64,000 nt of DNA from Sceloporus undulatus (GCF_019175285.1 NC_056527.1:123070112-123134111), one strand, 5' to 3'; positions 42,601-54,409 are shown, counted from the first letter of the stretch. Notes: generated by a model not told the origin, from the sequence alone. Translations and numbers: made by a program.

Positions 42601-43382
42601 CTGTAAGTAAACGCTATGAAATGAATGACATTTTTGTTGGGGTTTTTAGCTTTTATACTGTAAGGTCCTATTTCATGTTTAAATGTCCAACATTTTGGGA
42701 TGCCTCATCCTCCTTTGCAGGTTATGGCATCTGTCCACCCTGCATTTGTCTCAGAAAGGCAGTGCCATGATGGGAATGCAAGATGTAAAAGAATGATATT
42801 CAGGCATAGCACCTCGACCGATGCTCATCCATCCCAGGGCATAGTTTTTGTTCCCTTCGGCGTTTCCCCAGTTAATGGGGCAGCCTTCAATATTCTCAAT
42901 TTGCAAAGCTCTTCTAAAGTGGGCTTGCTGTTTTCTGGTAAGTATAGCATTACACTGTGTGAATCTGGCAGAAAAGTAATTGGGAGCGAGGGATGTGTTA
43001 GACCACAGAAGACAGCAGACCTCTTGCCGGTGCGCATACAAAAGTTTGATAGTCTTATTGCTTCTGGCTTCCCTTGGTATATCAGAGCCTGGAGGAGAAC
43101 TTCCATATGCACTTTGATATTTGCTTTGGGTGGACACACACATACACACACATATCTATGTGTGCTATTTACCTGGGGAAAATTTACAGTCTCCACCAGC
43201 TTCCAGCCTGGAGATGTGCCTGTAATGTTAAATGTCCACAGAAAAGAAGATAAAATGCTGCAGTAAAATCTTCCACCTCCAGCAACCCTTGCATCCTCTC
43301 TCAGCCTTCCTATAACCATTGAATTCGAAAATCTGGTTGATGGGGCTGCAAACTTTGGGCCCAAACCTTGCATTGTGCATCA
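42601..43382. other. Intergenic, long open frames on both strands, no gene supported
   Basis: Plus-strand frame 42700-43266 (188 codons) and minus-strand frame 42825-43373 (182 codons) overlap. Neither shows a domain or a credible start, and both run through a (CACA)n stretch at 43134-43153. Most likely chance, or one conserved non-coding segment. Confidence 0.35.
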
Positions 43383-43594
43383 ATATTATTATCGATATTA
43401 TTATTATTATTATTATTATTATCAATTATTATCAATTCCCTTGCAACAATGGAAAACTACTGCATGACCATGGGCAAGTCACACTCTCTCAGCTTCATAG
43501 GAAGGCAAGGGCCAAGAAAAACCCAGTGATAGGTTTGCCTTGCGGGGGTCACCATAATTCGGAAACAACTTGAAGGCACACAAGAGCAACAAGT
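43383..43594 (+). repeat. (ATT)n-like microsatellite and Sauria SINE 3' part
   Basis: ATT/ATC triplets at 43383-43432, then CATGACCATGGGCAAGTCAC, CTCTCTCAGCTTCATAGGAAG, AGTGATAGGTTTGCCTTGC, GGTCACCATAATTCGGAAAC and AACTTGAAGGCACACAAG. Confidence 0.85.
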
Positions 43595-44222
43595 CTCATG
43601 AACTGGTTTGCCCCTGCGACCCAAGATGAAATATCTATTTCCCACATTAGAAAGGGAAATTAAAATGTTATCCACATCCCATGCAGATCATAATGCAGAT
43701 CATAATGCAGATGCCCTTCCGCCCCCATAAATTTTTCAAGGAAGAACATGTATATGTTTTTTTTAATGGATCTTCTCAGTCAAACCCAGATGCTCCTGTT
43801 GCGGCACACGCTGTTATTTAAAATATTCATTTCTTATCATTTTTTTTAAATCCCAAACTAAAGATAAACTGTTCTGTCTTCAATTTTTAATGGGTGAGTC
43901 ATATTTTAAACATCCAGCAGAAAATATGCCTTGGGGTTTTGTTTCTGCTATTTTCCCTTGTGTTTTTTGAGAAGGGGGAAATGAACAGGAAAGGATGGGA
44001 AAGGAGAAAGAAAGAAAAAAAACACCTTCTTTGAAGGTATCCAGGAATCCATGGCCAAGATCCTCTACATTTTTAGCAAAGTGCAACGTTCTCACAGCCT
44101 ACCTTGCGCCATTTCAACTGGCTTTCAACTCCTTTCCACCCCCATTGCATTCAGCTCAGCTGGTTTCTATTGTAGTGCACCCTCACATTTTTGGGTGTCT
44201 GTCTGATTTCTGGAGATCCTTC
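43595..44222. other. Intergenic, nothing recognised
   Basis: A GCAGATCATAAT unit is repeated at 43684-43712. Otherwise unassigned. Confidence 0.4.
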
Positions 44223-44224
44223 CC

Positions 44225-44442
44225 TTCCTTACAATGGAGCCATGACAATTAAAGCAGACCCTGTTTGATTCAGCCATAAAACTCACGGGGTGACTTTGGG
44301 CAAGTCACACTCTCTCAGCCTCAGAGGAAGGCAATGGCAAACCTCCTCTGAACAAATCGTGCCAAGAAAACCCCATGATAGCTTCACTTTAGAGTCTCCA
44401 CAAGTTGGAAATGACTTGAAGGCACACAACAACAACAACAGT
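44225..44442 (+). mobile_element. Family A scrap and Sauria SINE
   Basis: AATGGAGCCATGACAATTAAAG (family A), then TTGATTCAGCCATAAAACTC, GGGTGACTTTGGGCAAGTCA, GAGGAAGGCAATGGCAAACC, CCAAGAAAACCCCATGATAG, CACAAGTTGGAAATGACTTG and an (ACA)n tail to 44441. Confidence 0.88.
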
Positions 44443-45285
44443 TTCTATTACCGGTAGTGTGTAAATTGACTCAATGTTGATTAAGTGTTTTATCATTTGG
44501 GTCTCGGATTTTGCAGTTTCGAGTTGGTCGTATCTTGGTATTTTGTAAACAATTTTATTTTGTGAAAACAACAGCCTTTGGCCAAATAATAAGGAGAAAG
44601 CAGCTCTTCCTTCTTTTGGAATACTTTGCCCTTTCTACATTAACCTGTATTATTTATGTTTTGCAGGAGTTGGTGTGGGGAAGCATTCCAACATTCATTT
44701 CTTATGGCACTTTGTGTCTGTGCCATGTTAATTTTAGAGGGTCCCTTTAACACAGGGGACGAGGCTTAGCGCTGCATCTTCATGTTCCAAATTGTGCAAT
44801 GGGTTGTTAGTCCCAAGGAAGGCCAGAAGTAGGTCAGCTAATGCCTCTTCGTTGGATTTGTCACTCTCAGCAATAGTGCGCTGCACTTTCTTGTACTCTC
44901 AAAATCTGTGATCCAAAGCTGGATTGTGCAAAGAGCTCACAGACTTCTTCATTCTCTATGATGGTTTCCTGCGGTCACCGCAGGGGCATTTCTGTGCTCT
45001 TTCTGTAGCATTTTCAGCTACTATCTCATGGCATACAGCATGCGGCATCTCCCACTGGTAACAATTAAAAGTGGGAAAGGCTTTTGCAGAAGACTCCCCA
45101 GGCTTTGGGGTAATGCTAGTTCACTTCCATCCTTTACGGCTTAGAAATATCGAATCTTAAAATGGGGAAGGTACCACAAGGGTCATATTGTCCAGCCCCA
45201 TGCCATGCAGGAAAAGACAACTTCCATCACTGTGATTCTGTGATAACTAAGGTACCCCTGAAAAATGTATACATTCCAAAAAGCA
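44443..45285. other. Intergenic, unassigned
   Basis: The reverse complement of 44770-45040 has short protein-like frames (..ESDKSNEEALADLLLAFLG..) interrupted by stops. No family is recognised. It could be an old LINE or pseudogene piece. Confidence 0.3.
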
Positions 45286-45289
45286 AAGC

Positions 45290-45425
45290 TTGATTTTGCC
45301 ATTTTATGTAAGGAACACCATTTTACTATGGCACTGTATTTAATGTGACATGAGCATCCATGGATTTTACTATAAACTGTCATCCTGGAACCAAACCTTA
45401 GTAGATACCAAGGGCCTATTATATT
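45290..45425 (-). mobile_element. pogo/Tigger-like MITE, minus strand
   Basis: The reverse complement gives GGCCCTTGGTATCTACTAAG, GGTTTGGTTCCAGGATGAC, AAATCCATGGATGCTCATG and AAATGGTGTTCCTTACATAA, matching the elements at 40331 and 60180. Confidence 0.78.
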
Positions 45426-45429
45426 CAAC

Positions 45430-45682
45430 CAGGAGCTACTGTGACGTTACTATGTGGGAAGCCAGCAACAGGACCAATGCACAAAAGGACCGATGTGCAA
45501 TAGAAGCCATGCACAAGGGGACCAACGCACATTGGGACGCTCTTGCTTGTGCCTTGAAGCACACCTTTGCTATTCGCTAATCCTTAATGCTTCTGCTATG
45601 TAGTTAAGAATGTGCAAAGCAATGCAACATAGACTGCATTATAGAATTATGACTCATGTTACTAGCTACTGGCTGTGAACCC
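45430..45682 (+). repeat. Dispersed repeat family F, copy 1
   Basis: A core of GACCAATGCACAAAAGGACC, AAGCCATGCACAAGGGGACC and AACGCACATTGGGACG is followed by a unique arm: GCTTCTGCTATGTAGTTAAG, GCAACATAGACTGCATTATAG, AATTATGACTCATG. The arm recurs at 58520-58600, and the core is expanded at 56115-56400. Confidence 0.6.
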
Positions 45683-46425
45683 TAGAGATTTGGGTTGTCT
45701 CTTATTGATGATTTGAAAACCTCACAATGCTACCCAGAATCCTCCAGCCAGTATGGCCAGTGGTCCAAAAAAAGGAACTTTTCAAAGCTCTGATCATAAA
45801 ATGTTGGCCTTCCATACTGTGGGAAGGCCATGTATCTTTTCCACTGAGCTGCAGTAGATCCCTCCAGGCAGCATCATAGCTCTCTAAGTCTTTTCTTCCC
45901 AGAAACAGCAGGGACCTGAAGCTCTTGCCATGAGAACCAAGCTGGAAAGGGTCTAGTTATGTCTACACAAGGGCAATCCCGAATTGTGAAGCCATGTCCA
46001 GCCTAGAGGCATTACACTGGTATGCCTGGATTGCTTCTTTGGAAGGATTTGTTGACCTGACCTCATGGAAGCAAAGTCACTGTGATTCATGAGATGAAAA
46101 CATACCACGGACTGCTAGAAAAACCAATAAGTTCCCCATGGAGTCCTATTTATTTGGAAAGCTTCCTTTCCTTGGATTTTGCAAGTGACATGCGTTTCCT
46201 AAGAAAAGATGGCCCGATAAACAACATGATGTAACTTCATTCCAGTGTGGGTTTGTGCGGTAGTTCTGAACTTTGGGTCACCCAGATGTTTTTGGATTTA
46301 AACTCTCAGAAGTTTTGGAAGGCATGATTCCAATACATCTGGGTGACCAAACGTTGAGAAGTGCAGTGAACAGAGTATTGAACTGGGAATGGGGACCTTT
46401 ACCACTACAACCGTCACTACCTTCT
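45683..46425. other. Intergenic, nothing recognised beyond a family G arm
   Basis: ACCCAGAATCCTCCAGCCAG at 45731 is a family G arm. 46260-46350 repeats CATCTGGGTGACC and its complement. No exon. Confidence 0.38.
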
Positions 46426-46429
46426 GTCT

Positions 46430-46770
46430 GTTCAATAGGATTACACCGCATTAACAATGCAGATGATACAAAACTGGGTAGGTTCGCTAGCATATTAGAA
46501 GATGGAAACAGACTTCAACTGGACTTAGATAAACTAGAAACTTGGGCAGAAATTAGTGAAAGGACATCCAATAGAGATAAATGCAAAATTCTACATTCGA
46601 GCCAGAAAAGCCAAATCCACAGGTAAAAGGTGAGGGATACATGGCTGCACTCTTTAAATATTCAAAGAGTTGTCACAGAGAGGAGAGAATAGGTTTGTTC
46701 TCTGCTGCCCTGGAGGATAGGACCAGGTCTAATGGTTTGAAGTAATAAGATAGTATATTTCAATTGAACA
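46430..46770 (+). mobile_element. CR1/L2-type LINE fragment
   Basis: The frame encodes ADDTKLGRFASILEDGNRLQ, LDLDKLETWAEISE and DKCKILH, the conserved block after the reverse-transcriptase FADDTKL motif of CR1/L2 LINEs. At 46660-46740, GTCACAGAGAGGAGAGAATAGG, CTCTGCTGCCCTGGAGGATAGG and AGGTCTAATGGTTTGAA are the family's downstream coding region. 5'-truncated and internally deleted. Confidence 0.85.
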
Positions 46771-48368
46771 TTAAACTGGAACTTTTGGGATGACAGAGAA
46801 TGAATTGGCTCACTTGCTCTTGTGCAAAATTGGGGCAGTTAGGGGGCATGATAAAGAGGGAAATCAAAGTTACAAATGGAAAGGATAATATTCCAAACCT
46901 CACAGCTAGTAGTACATTTATATCAGCCAGTGAGCCATATCAGCCTGCCTTTAATATAGGTTATTTCACTTGCTTCCAGTTGGATCTGCTCAGAAACAAG
47001 ACAACAAATGACTCAGATGACCATCAACCTTAAAAAGTGTCACCCAGACTCATCCTCTGCCTGGCCAAGAAAGTGATGGGGCCCTGAATGTGTCTTTTAC
47101 ACCCGGTTGCTCAAACAGGGAGCTGCAGTAGAGTCCAAATTTCCCTGCAATCTCTCTCCATCTCTCCTCATTCTTGCCTTAGCAACAGCACACCAGTCCT
47201 AGATGGATTACCCCCCTCCTCCATCACTTTTCTGTTCACCCGCTGAGCTGAGATTGCATGTTGGAGGGTTGGATTTGGTTTTGTTTTTTTCCATTACTAC
47301 TATTGATTGCGGCAAAGTTAACAGACTGTCCGCACAAAGGGAGGGAGTTCCACAAATCAATCTGTTCAGACACTGCTGGGATGTCTTCCCCATGCAGCTA
47401 ACTCACACAGTGCATGGTAGGCTTGCGGATATCTGCAACTGTCCATGTGGTGTCAGTTTGGGGATTGTTACAAATATTGGGACCGTGCCATGAAAGAAGA
47501 CCCTCTCAAGCTCCTACATTGGAAGTGGGGCAGCTTGCAGCCTTTTGTCTTGGTGAACCTTAGTCCCTCCAGACTGTCCAGAGTGGTCTCCCAAAGAGGG
47601 AGCATCAAATGTACCTATTCAGTTGCATTTTCCGTTATTATTAATTTAAATGGTTTGCATACTTTTAGTGAATTGCAAAGGCGCAAGTCAGGCCTACACC
47701 ATTGCAACTCACTTTTTGGTTTCTGCAAGGATTCAAATCCTGTCCTGACTTTGCAACAAACAAACAACCCATCCACCCTGCAAAAAACACACCACAAACC
47801 AACATGTAGTTGGAGAGCAGGGGGTCAACCTGTCCAGCTATTCTCCTATAGCAGGACACATTGCAAGAATGTGGTCAGCAGGGACATCCCAAGGAGCATG
47901 CGCACAAACACACACCTTGGAGGTCTCTGTGCATACAAGAAAACAGCTAGACACACTCCAGTTACCCTCAACTCTCCGACAACATGGAAATGGCTTCATG
48001 GTGGTGGGACTGGTTATCAATGGTTCTGGGTGCGATTTTGGTTCTTGCATGGTTAGAACAAAATTCCATCCTCCGCAATGACCAGGCCATAGTCAAAGTA
48101 AGTATGCCATAGTCACCATCCCTCTCTCAGTGTGTAATTTCAGCCTTTTTAAAAAAAGGAAAAGACAGCAGGAGATAGCAATGCAATAATAAAAAAAAGA
48201 ATTGCTAAATGCTAACAACGCTTTAAAAAATAATGGCCTACATGTTTAAAAAGGGCTTTCTTGTGTTATTGTAATAAAAAGTCCCCTCTATAAATCTGCT
48301 ATGTGTTGATGGAGGACAGCAAATACTGTTTTTCTTAACATGATCAATAAAAGTCAATTCCGTTTCAC
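46771..48368. other. Intergenic; candidate conserved element at 47260-47480
   Basis: 47260-47480 is unique (ATTGATTGCGGCAAAGTTAAC, CACAAATCAATCTGTTCAG). The long frame at 47445-48056 shows no domain and its composition is that of chance. Confidence 0.3.
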
Positions 48369-48369
48369 A

Positions 48370-48705
48370 AAATGAGTGATGGGTCTGACATCTTTTTTCT
48401 TCTTTCCTTAACCTGGGCTGACCACGTTTCCACAAGTTGTTATTCTTTTGCTTCGCTTGTCAGTCCTCCCTTCCACAGCCCTTCATGCGCATCTACTGGG
48501 AGATCTTTATACTTGGATAGCATCAAGCATCTCCTCTTAAATCTTTGCCCCCTGAAAAACCTATGAAGTCCAGACTGCTGTTCTTGCACATCTTTGCCCC
48601 AGGCCTCTATCATAAATCACTCCTCTCCTTTAACTGTCTGCAAACTTACGCTGCAAAGTCCTCAGGGCAGAGACCTTGCTTATTTATGTATATATTATCT
48701 TACAG
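48370..48705 (+). mobile_element. CR1/L3-type LINE 3' region
   Basis: GCTTGTCAGTCCTCCCTTCC, AAGCATCTCCTCTTAAATCTTTG and CTCAGGGCAGAGACCTTGC-TTATTTATGTATATATT resemble the 3' coding end and tail ('..ctcagggcagggaccttgctt..') of CR1/L3-type elements. Diverged. Confidence 0.45.
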
Positions 48706-49035
48706 CAAACAGCTCTCATGGTAATGCATACATACGCTCACAAATCCATATACCACAAAAGAAAAGCTGGATACCCACCCACACACCATAAATAAAAACA
48801 GCCGAAACTAACTTGGAACAAGCATCAACAAAGCAGAAATGGAACTAATGACAGCCTCAAAATGAATAAAGCAGCCAAAACAGGGAGCGCACTAAAAAGC
48901 ATCTGAGGATTAAATTTGTTCTATAAAAAAGTCATTTTGGAAGGAAGAGATGGGCACACAGCCTGGAAATGCTATTCTACTGGTCCCCGAATCCTCCAAC
49001 CAGAATTTGGGAACTGCAGTCCAACAAGTAACTCC
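48706..49035. other. Intergenic, nothing recognised
   Basis: Contains a family G arm (GAATCCTCCAACCAGAATTTG) at 48989. Confidence 0.4.
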
Positions 49036-49257
49036 TGTGACTTAGGGTTCATCCAGAATGAAGACACAACACAACTCTTTAAGTGATGTAGAACCATCCT
49101 ATGGAATCCTGGGATTTGTAGTTTCTCATGCCTTCCCTGCCAAAGCATGCTGGGGTCTCACCAAACTACAAATCCCAGGATTCTGTAGGATGGAGCCATG
49201 GCAGCTAAAGTGGCATCAACTTCCAATCATTTATACAGTGCAGATGCAGCACCCCAG
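49036..49257 (+). mobile_element. Family A palindromic MITE, near full length
   Basis: CATCCTATGGAATCCTGGGA, TTTGTAGTTTCTCATGCCTT, ACTACAAATCCCAGGATTCTG, GGATGGAGCCATGGCAGCTA and TTTATACAGTGCAGATGCAGC. Inner arms are perfectly complementary for about 20 bp. Confidence 0.88.
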
Positions 49258-49720
49258 ATTAGCATTAAAATAGTGGAGAGCTTAGAGCCATACCATCATG
49301 TCTTTCTCCTTGCAACCTCATGCCTGTGACCTTTCCAACTTGACACCCTGGGATGCTTTCCCAGTCCAAAGAGAACAACAAGTGGCCACCTTCTACCTTG
49401 CCAAACAGTAGTGTAAAATGGAGCCACTTGGTCCCACTCCATCATCCAGACAGGCAATTGTCCAAAGCAGCAAAACACTGGCCAGGAAGTACTTTGCCAT
49501 CATAGCGCGGCCCATTAATGTCAAGATAATTACATTTAATGCTGTAAATTCCTATCTAAGCATCTCTGATGGTACTCAAGTGCTTAAAGGGGGGAGTGGG
49601 GTGGGAGAGAAAAATGGAAAGGTTAAGAAGTCAGACTGAAGCAGCCAAACAAGGACAAGGAGCATTTTCCCTTCCTCTTCTCACATTTCGAGGGACCACA
49701 CCTATAAACCCATCCCCAGT
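49258..49720. other. Intergenic, nothing recognised
   Basis: No exon or named repeat. Confidence 0.4.
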
Positions 49721-49721
49721 G

Positions 49722-50332
49722 ACTGCATACCCTACAACTTTCCCAATTCTGCAAGAACACTTCCAATTAATCCTCTGTCATCCCACTTTCTCAGTTGCTT
49801 TTAAAATGTCCCAGTTTCTCTCTCTACTCCTCCTGCTTTCCCCCTTCATCCTCCCTTACTTCCGTTGTTGCAAACAGAGGTTGGATCTGCAAATGCAAAA
49901 AATTAATCCAGTTGGACACAACTTTAATTTCTGGGTAGTATCGTGAACTATTTAGCCACCTCTACCCAAGAGCTCTGGTGCCAAAACAAACTACATCTCC
50001 CAGAATTACATATTCCTGAGCCATTGAGCATTGAGCCATGGCAATTAAAGTGGTGTCAGACTGGATTATTTCTGCAGTGTGGAAGCAGCCTGATTTTTCA
50101 AAGTGGTTTGCACTCAAGTAACTCAACAGAGGAGGGAGAGAAGGGAGCAGAGTCTTCCACTTCCCAGTAGGCTCAGGCAAAAGCAAACTGCTGCAGCATT
50201 TCTTAGTTTGAGGGGTTTTTCTCTTTTATGTGTTTTGCCATCTTGACCGCAATCTAATCCTGCTTGGCCACATGTGTCCTAGTTTTCATCTGTGAAATGT
50301 TGGAGAATATGTTGGAGGTTATGCCTGACTAG
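49722..50332 (-). mobile_element. Family B DNA transposon, both ends present, with a nested family A MITE
   Basis: Ends are GCATACCCTACAACTTT at about 49725 and GTTGGAGGTTATGC at about 50316, inverted copies of each other. Internal family B blocks (CAGTTGCTTTTAAAATGTCC, CCAGTAGGCTCAGGCAAAAG, CTTGACCGCAATCTAATCC) run in reverse order. The block around GTTGCAAACAGAG..TTTCAAAGTGGTTTGCACTC is split by a family A element at about 49880-50092. Confidence 0.85.
49880..50092 (+). mobile_element. Family A palindromic MITE nested in family B
   Basis: GGATCTGCAAATGC..ATTAATCCAGTTGGACACAAC on the left; AACTACATCTCCCAGAATTA, GAGCCATGGCAATTAAAGTG, GTCAGACTGGATTATTTCTG and CAGTGTGGAAGCAGCC on the right. 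It splits contiguous family B sequence, so it is the younger insertion. Confidence 0.82.
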
Positions 50333-51032
50333 GAGCCACAGTGACAGCGAGGACAAATAGGGGTAGGCAGTCAGATGTCCATCAAACTTTAGACTTGATA
50401 GTTCATCTTTCTCCAGTGGACGAATAGCATCCTGTAGGGTTTTCCACCCAACATTCCTCTCCGAGGAAAGTAACCATCCCATATATTCAGGGTGTTATAA
50501 ACCAAAATGCATAACACGAAATCCATCATCTCCTGACGCAGTCACTGCTGGCTCCAAACAGTAACTAAGCTGCTGCCTGGGATCATTTTTATTCTCTAAC
50601 AAGAGGTATGTTAGAGATTTGGAAGCATCCAAATGTACAGTATCAGAACATGTTGCTCTCAGGGCTGATGAAACAGGAGCAAAATCCAGCCAAGGTAAAC
50701 AACCCTGGAATCATGTGCTAAAGTTATCTACTACCCAACTTTTCACATGCTTTGTTAAAAGAAAAAGATGTTCCTAACCACATGTTGTGTTCCACAGCAG
50801 ATCACACTACCTTTGTTTGTTTTGGAGAATGGAACTGGATGTGGTCCAAATTGATGTGAAATGCCATGGTGAATTTGGATGTCCCTGCTTGAATGAAGAA
50901 AGCTAAGGCATAGAATCAAAGATTCAAAGAATCATAAAGCTGGAAGATACCAAAAGATGCCAAAACTCCAACCCTTTGCCATGTAGGAGTACACAACTAA
51001 AGCCCTCTTGAGATATCACCATCCAAGCTCAG
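50333..51032. other. Intergenic, nothing recognised
   Basis: No exon or named repeat seen. Confidence 0.4.
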
Positions 51033-51150
51033 GTTGTTGTTGTTGTTGTTGTTGTTGTTGTATACATTCAAGTCATTTCCAACTTACGGCAACCCTAAGT
51101 CGAACTTATCATGGGGGTTTCTTGGCATGTTTCTTCAGAGGGGTTTGCCC
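51033..51150 (-). mobile_element. Sauria SINE 3' part with (GTT)n tail, minus strand
   Basis: (GTT)n at 51033-51061, then ACATTCAAGTCATTTCCAAC, TTACGGCAACCCTAAGTCG, GGGGGTTTCTTGGCATGTTT and CAGAGGGGTTTGCCCAGGG. Confidence 0.87.
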
Positions 51151-52384
51151 AGGGTGACCAGATCTTCTCCTTTTCCAGGGCATGTCCTCCATTCCAGCCT
51201 TCTGTCCAGGAGGAATTTCAAAATGTCCCCCATTCTGTGACTCTGATATCATCACCTTTGTTCTCCTGCATGACTTTAAACATCTTTGCCCAATGAAGAA
51301 GCCACTGAAGCTTCCAAATCTAGCATGATGTATTTTGTGCTTCTTAGGCTGCATCTACACTGAAGAATTAATCCAGTTTGCAAAGGAGCAGCTGGAGTGC
51401 CAACACCATTTCTGTTCCTTTCACAGCTTAGACATTTTGTCATCCTCCAGAATCTGCAGGGAACTGAGAAATAACCCAGGTCAGCAAGGAAGAGCAGGAA
51501 AAAGGAAAAAGGTGGCGTCCTGACTTCCAGATCCACCCAGAGCTGCTCTCCACACTTCCGCAGGATGGCTGCGCACAGCTTCACGTCACCCAACATCTGG
51601 AAATGTTCAGTGCTTAATGTCACCCAACATCTGGGAAAGTGAAGTGCTCCCGGAGCCAATCTGGAACTCCCACTGTTACCAAACAACTCGTTCTTAGAAT
51701 AGCTTCCATTGACAGCCACGCGTGACTGTAACATTGCAGCAACATCGGCGTGGAAAGTCTCATCAACATGGTGCAAATGCAGCAGACAAAAGTGGGCCTT
51801 CTCCCCGTTAAGAATCAGTAATTTGAAGCAGACCCAGAGAAACGGGACGATGGGCTTCAGTCAAATCCATATGGATGTCCAGTCTAAACAAACCGCCACC
51901 TTCTTTGGATGCAAGAAATGTCTATGCTCCCTTGCAATGGCCTCATAGTTCTTGTCGTCTGTGCTGTGGTGAACTCTTGTCTGAACTCTCATTACTTCCT
52001 TGGCTGCCCTCCTCCGCTGTCCTCATTGCTTACGTTAATCCAGAACACTTCTGCTAATGCCTTCTTTGTGCTCAATGGCTGTTTTGTCTTTTCCAAAAAG
52101 AGTTCATTAGATGCATAGTTCTTCATACATTGCAAATCATTATAGAGTGGATCATTGCAGGCTGCAGTTGAGGAGAACATGTGACTGAAGGGTCTCCTGC
52201 TGAAGCACACCTATCCCCACGTGTGGAAAAGTAGCACATCGAGAAATAGCCTGGAACGTAGTACAACAAGCATGAGGTGGTCTCTTCTCCAAGATCTACA
52301 CTTGCTTACCTTCAGCAAGTTTCAGGCTGTTAGGCATTGTGAGGAACCTGCCGCAGATGTCAACAGAGAAGGCACAAGATCTTG
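51151..52384. other. Intergenic; family A-type left end at 51347-51386
   Basis: TAGGCTGCATCTACACTGAAG and GAATTAATCCAGTTTGCAAAGG match the family A terminus, but no right end follows until about 52.4 kb. A long minus-strand frame (51276-51776) starts inside this end and has no domain. Confidence 0.35.
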
Positions 52385-52456
52385 TAGAATTACAAGTCCC
52401 TGGATTCTGTAGGATGGATCTACAGCACTTGAAGTGGTGTCAAACCGGAGTGTGCA
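52385..52456 (+). mobile_element. Family A right-end fragment
   Basis: GAATTACAAGTCCCTGGATTC, TGTAGGATGGATCTACAGCA and CTTGAAGTGGTGTCAAACC. Confidence 0.6.
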
Positions 52457-52700
52457 AGAGCTGCAAGGCATTTATAAAGATATTAAACAAACCAGAGTCC
52501 AAAGCAGAATCATGAGGGACCTCACTTCTACTCCAGGAATGAAGAAAAACCATAGATAAGCAATCTTTGGGTTCAGTCCATCAACCAGTTATAAATCCAT
52601 CTAGCAATATCTCTGCCCAGTCCACATTAAACCAGCTGGTTTGCAAAAATATCCATGAGAAGCCTTGTCAAAAATTGATCTCTAGAGTCCTTCTCATTGA
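52457..52700 (-). mobile_element. CR1 LINE fragment, minus strand
   Basis: Plus-strand strings CATTTATAAAGATATTAAAC, GAATCATGAGGGACCTCACT, CAACCAGTTATAAATCCATC, AGCAATATCTCTGCCCAGTC and GAGAAGCCTTGTCAAAAATTG follow, in order, the antisense of the CR1 reverse-transcriptase region (..DKAFDTVPHD.. and neighbouring codons). Confidence 0.6.
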
Positions 52701-53384
52701 CTTCTAGTTTATATAGGAAGTTTAGTTCTCTCTGTTCACACACTTACACACACACACATACACACAAACGCACCAGTTTAGACCATTTACATCAGTCTAT
52801 TTGGATCCTATCCTCCAAGCCAGAATCTCTTTAGGAACTTTCTCCATCAAACTCAATATTCTCCTTCTCTCACTGTCTTCTGTGTATTTTGAATTTCCAT
52901 CCGACCCACAGGTGAAGACAAACTTTTAACATCAGTTTACTGTCTGGCACACCTGTACCTTTGCGGAAGAATTCCTGCCTATTGCAGTGAATTTGGGGGA
53001 GTAGCATTCCCATAGATTGCCAAAAATTCTGGCTATGAACTTCCCTTCCATGCAGTGTGCTGTCAACCTAGCTTCTATCTTTCTCCATGAATTGTGTTCT
53101 CTAAGGTGTCCTCTGCAAAGCTTGCAGCTGGACACTGCAGGAGATCAACCGATAATGACAGACAAGCTCTTGTGCCAGTCGCTTGTTCACCAGCAAGTCT
53201 TTCTATTGAGGAAACCGCATTGAGAAAAATCCTGCAGCCGAGCAATTTAAATTCTGCAGCACAAAATTCTATACCCCTTGTATATTATGGATATTGAGCA
53301 TAATGCATAATTCTGCTTTTTTGGCATGGTTTATTTTGCAGTTTGGCTGAATTTCTCCAGCCTTTGCTAACTGTGGGAAATTTG
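52701..53384. other. Intergenic with a (CA)n run
   Basis: (CA)n at 52746-52766. 52990-53180 (CTGGCTATGAACTTCCCTTC..GTGTGCTGTCAACCTAGC) may be old LINE sequence. No exon. Confidence 0.35.
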
Positions 53385-53517
53385 AGGTGGTGTAGTGGTT
53401 TGAACATGTCTCTGGAGAGCAGGGTTCGAATCCCAGGATCACACTGTGTGGAGCTATAGCACTTAATGTGGCATCAAACTGAATTATTTCTATGGCATGC
53501 ATGCACCCTTGGAAGCT
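53385..53517 (+). mobile_element. Sauria SINE head fused to a family A half
   Basis: GGTGGTGTAGTGGTTTGAAC, GGGTTCGAATCCCAGG (intact A/B-box-like head), then directly TGTGTGGAGCTATAGCAC, TTAATGTGGCATCAAACTG and AATTATTTCTATGGCATGC. Confidence 0.7.
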
Positions 53518-54112
53518 CAGAGAAACATAAAGACTTCATCAGCTGGCATGTTGAACTCTGGCAACCTTACCCAACAGTGGCATCCCTCCATCACCAATGC
53601 CATGCCAGTCCCTGATTTGTATCAAGAGAAGAGGCAGGCAAGACTTTTTGCCTTATAAGCAAAAGTCTGAGCATAAGAATAGAACCCTGCACTGTAGTTT
53701 TAGTTTCAACGTGAGTCCTTCAAAAAGCAGAGATTCAGAAGGTTGAAGACTCCAGCAGTCAGATGAGATGCGAAGAACCCAATAGAGCATCTGAGGGACT
53801 TCTCAAGCCCTGGGAGAAAAAAAGAATCGATCATCAGGAAATGTTTTTATCACTCCGTGAGGCTTGTAAGGCAGCCAGAGAACTCGAATAATGGGGGATT
53901 TTAATTACTTGGCTATTGATGGACATAATAACAGAGCTGGGGGAGAGAATAAAAACAGCAGACACAGAAAGAAGCCTGTTGCTAGAGGGCAGGGGGAAAT
54001 CGATCCTTCCACAGTACGTTAAATAACTAACCGAGAGAACAGTTTGGAGGCTGTTCTCAGCTTCGCATTCTGCTTCCACTGTCTCCCAAATTGTTGCCGT
54101 GTTCCTCCACTT
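53518..54112. other. Intergenic; candidate conserved element at 53840-54110
   Basis: 53840-54110 is unique with GGGGGATTTTAATTACTTGGC, ATTGATGGACATAATAAC and GTACGTTAAATAACTAACC. No repeat match. Confidence 0.32.
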
Positions 54113-54408
54113 CAGCTATTCATGAGAAGAAAGCGCAGCATAGGGAAACAATGGGATGCATGGGAAAAGGAAGAGGGAGCTGCATTGTGTTTTGGATGGA
54201 GAGTCCGCCTGTGAAAAATGCCCAATTATGGCCCCTGAAGGGTAGCCCTGGCATTCTCGCCTCATGTGGGAATGTCTGCCAATGGCTGGGAAATGTCTCA
54301 GGAGGAAAGAAATGTCTGGTGGAATTTACTGGGGCACAAATTCTCCTTCTGCAGGAGAGAGGGATAAACTGGACTCCCAAATCTCACTGCACTATTTTGA
54401 GGAGGGGG
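54113..54408. other. Intergenic, nothing recognised
   Basis: Frames on both strands (54091-54474; 54120-54380) show no domain. Confidence 0.4.
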
Positions 54409-54409
54409 C

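Noticed and set aside
42700-43373. Overlapping 180-codon frames on both strands
   Set aside because: No domain, no splice context, and a CACA repeat inside; two-strand openness points to chance composition.
47445-48056. 203-codon plus-strand frame
   Set aside because: Residue composition and lack of any recognisable motif fit a random open frame.
51276-51776. 166-codon minus-strand frame
   Set aside because: It overlaps a family A-type transposon end and shows no domain.
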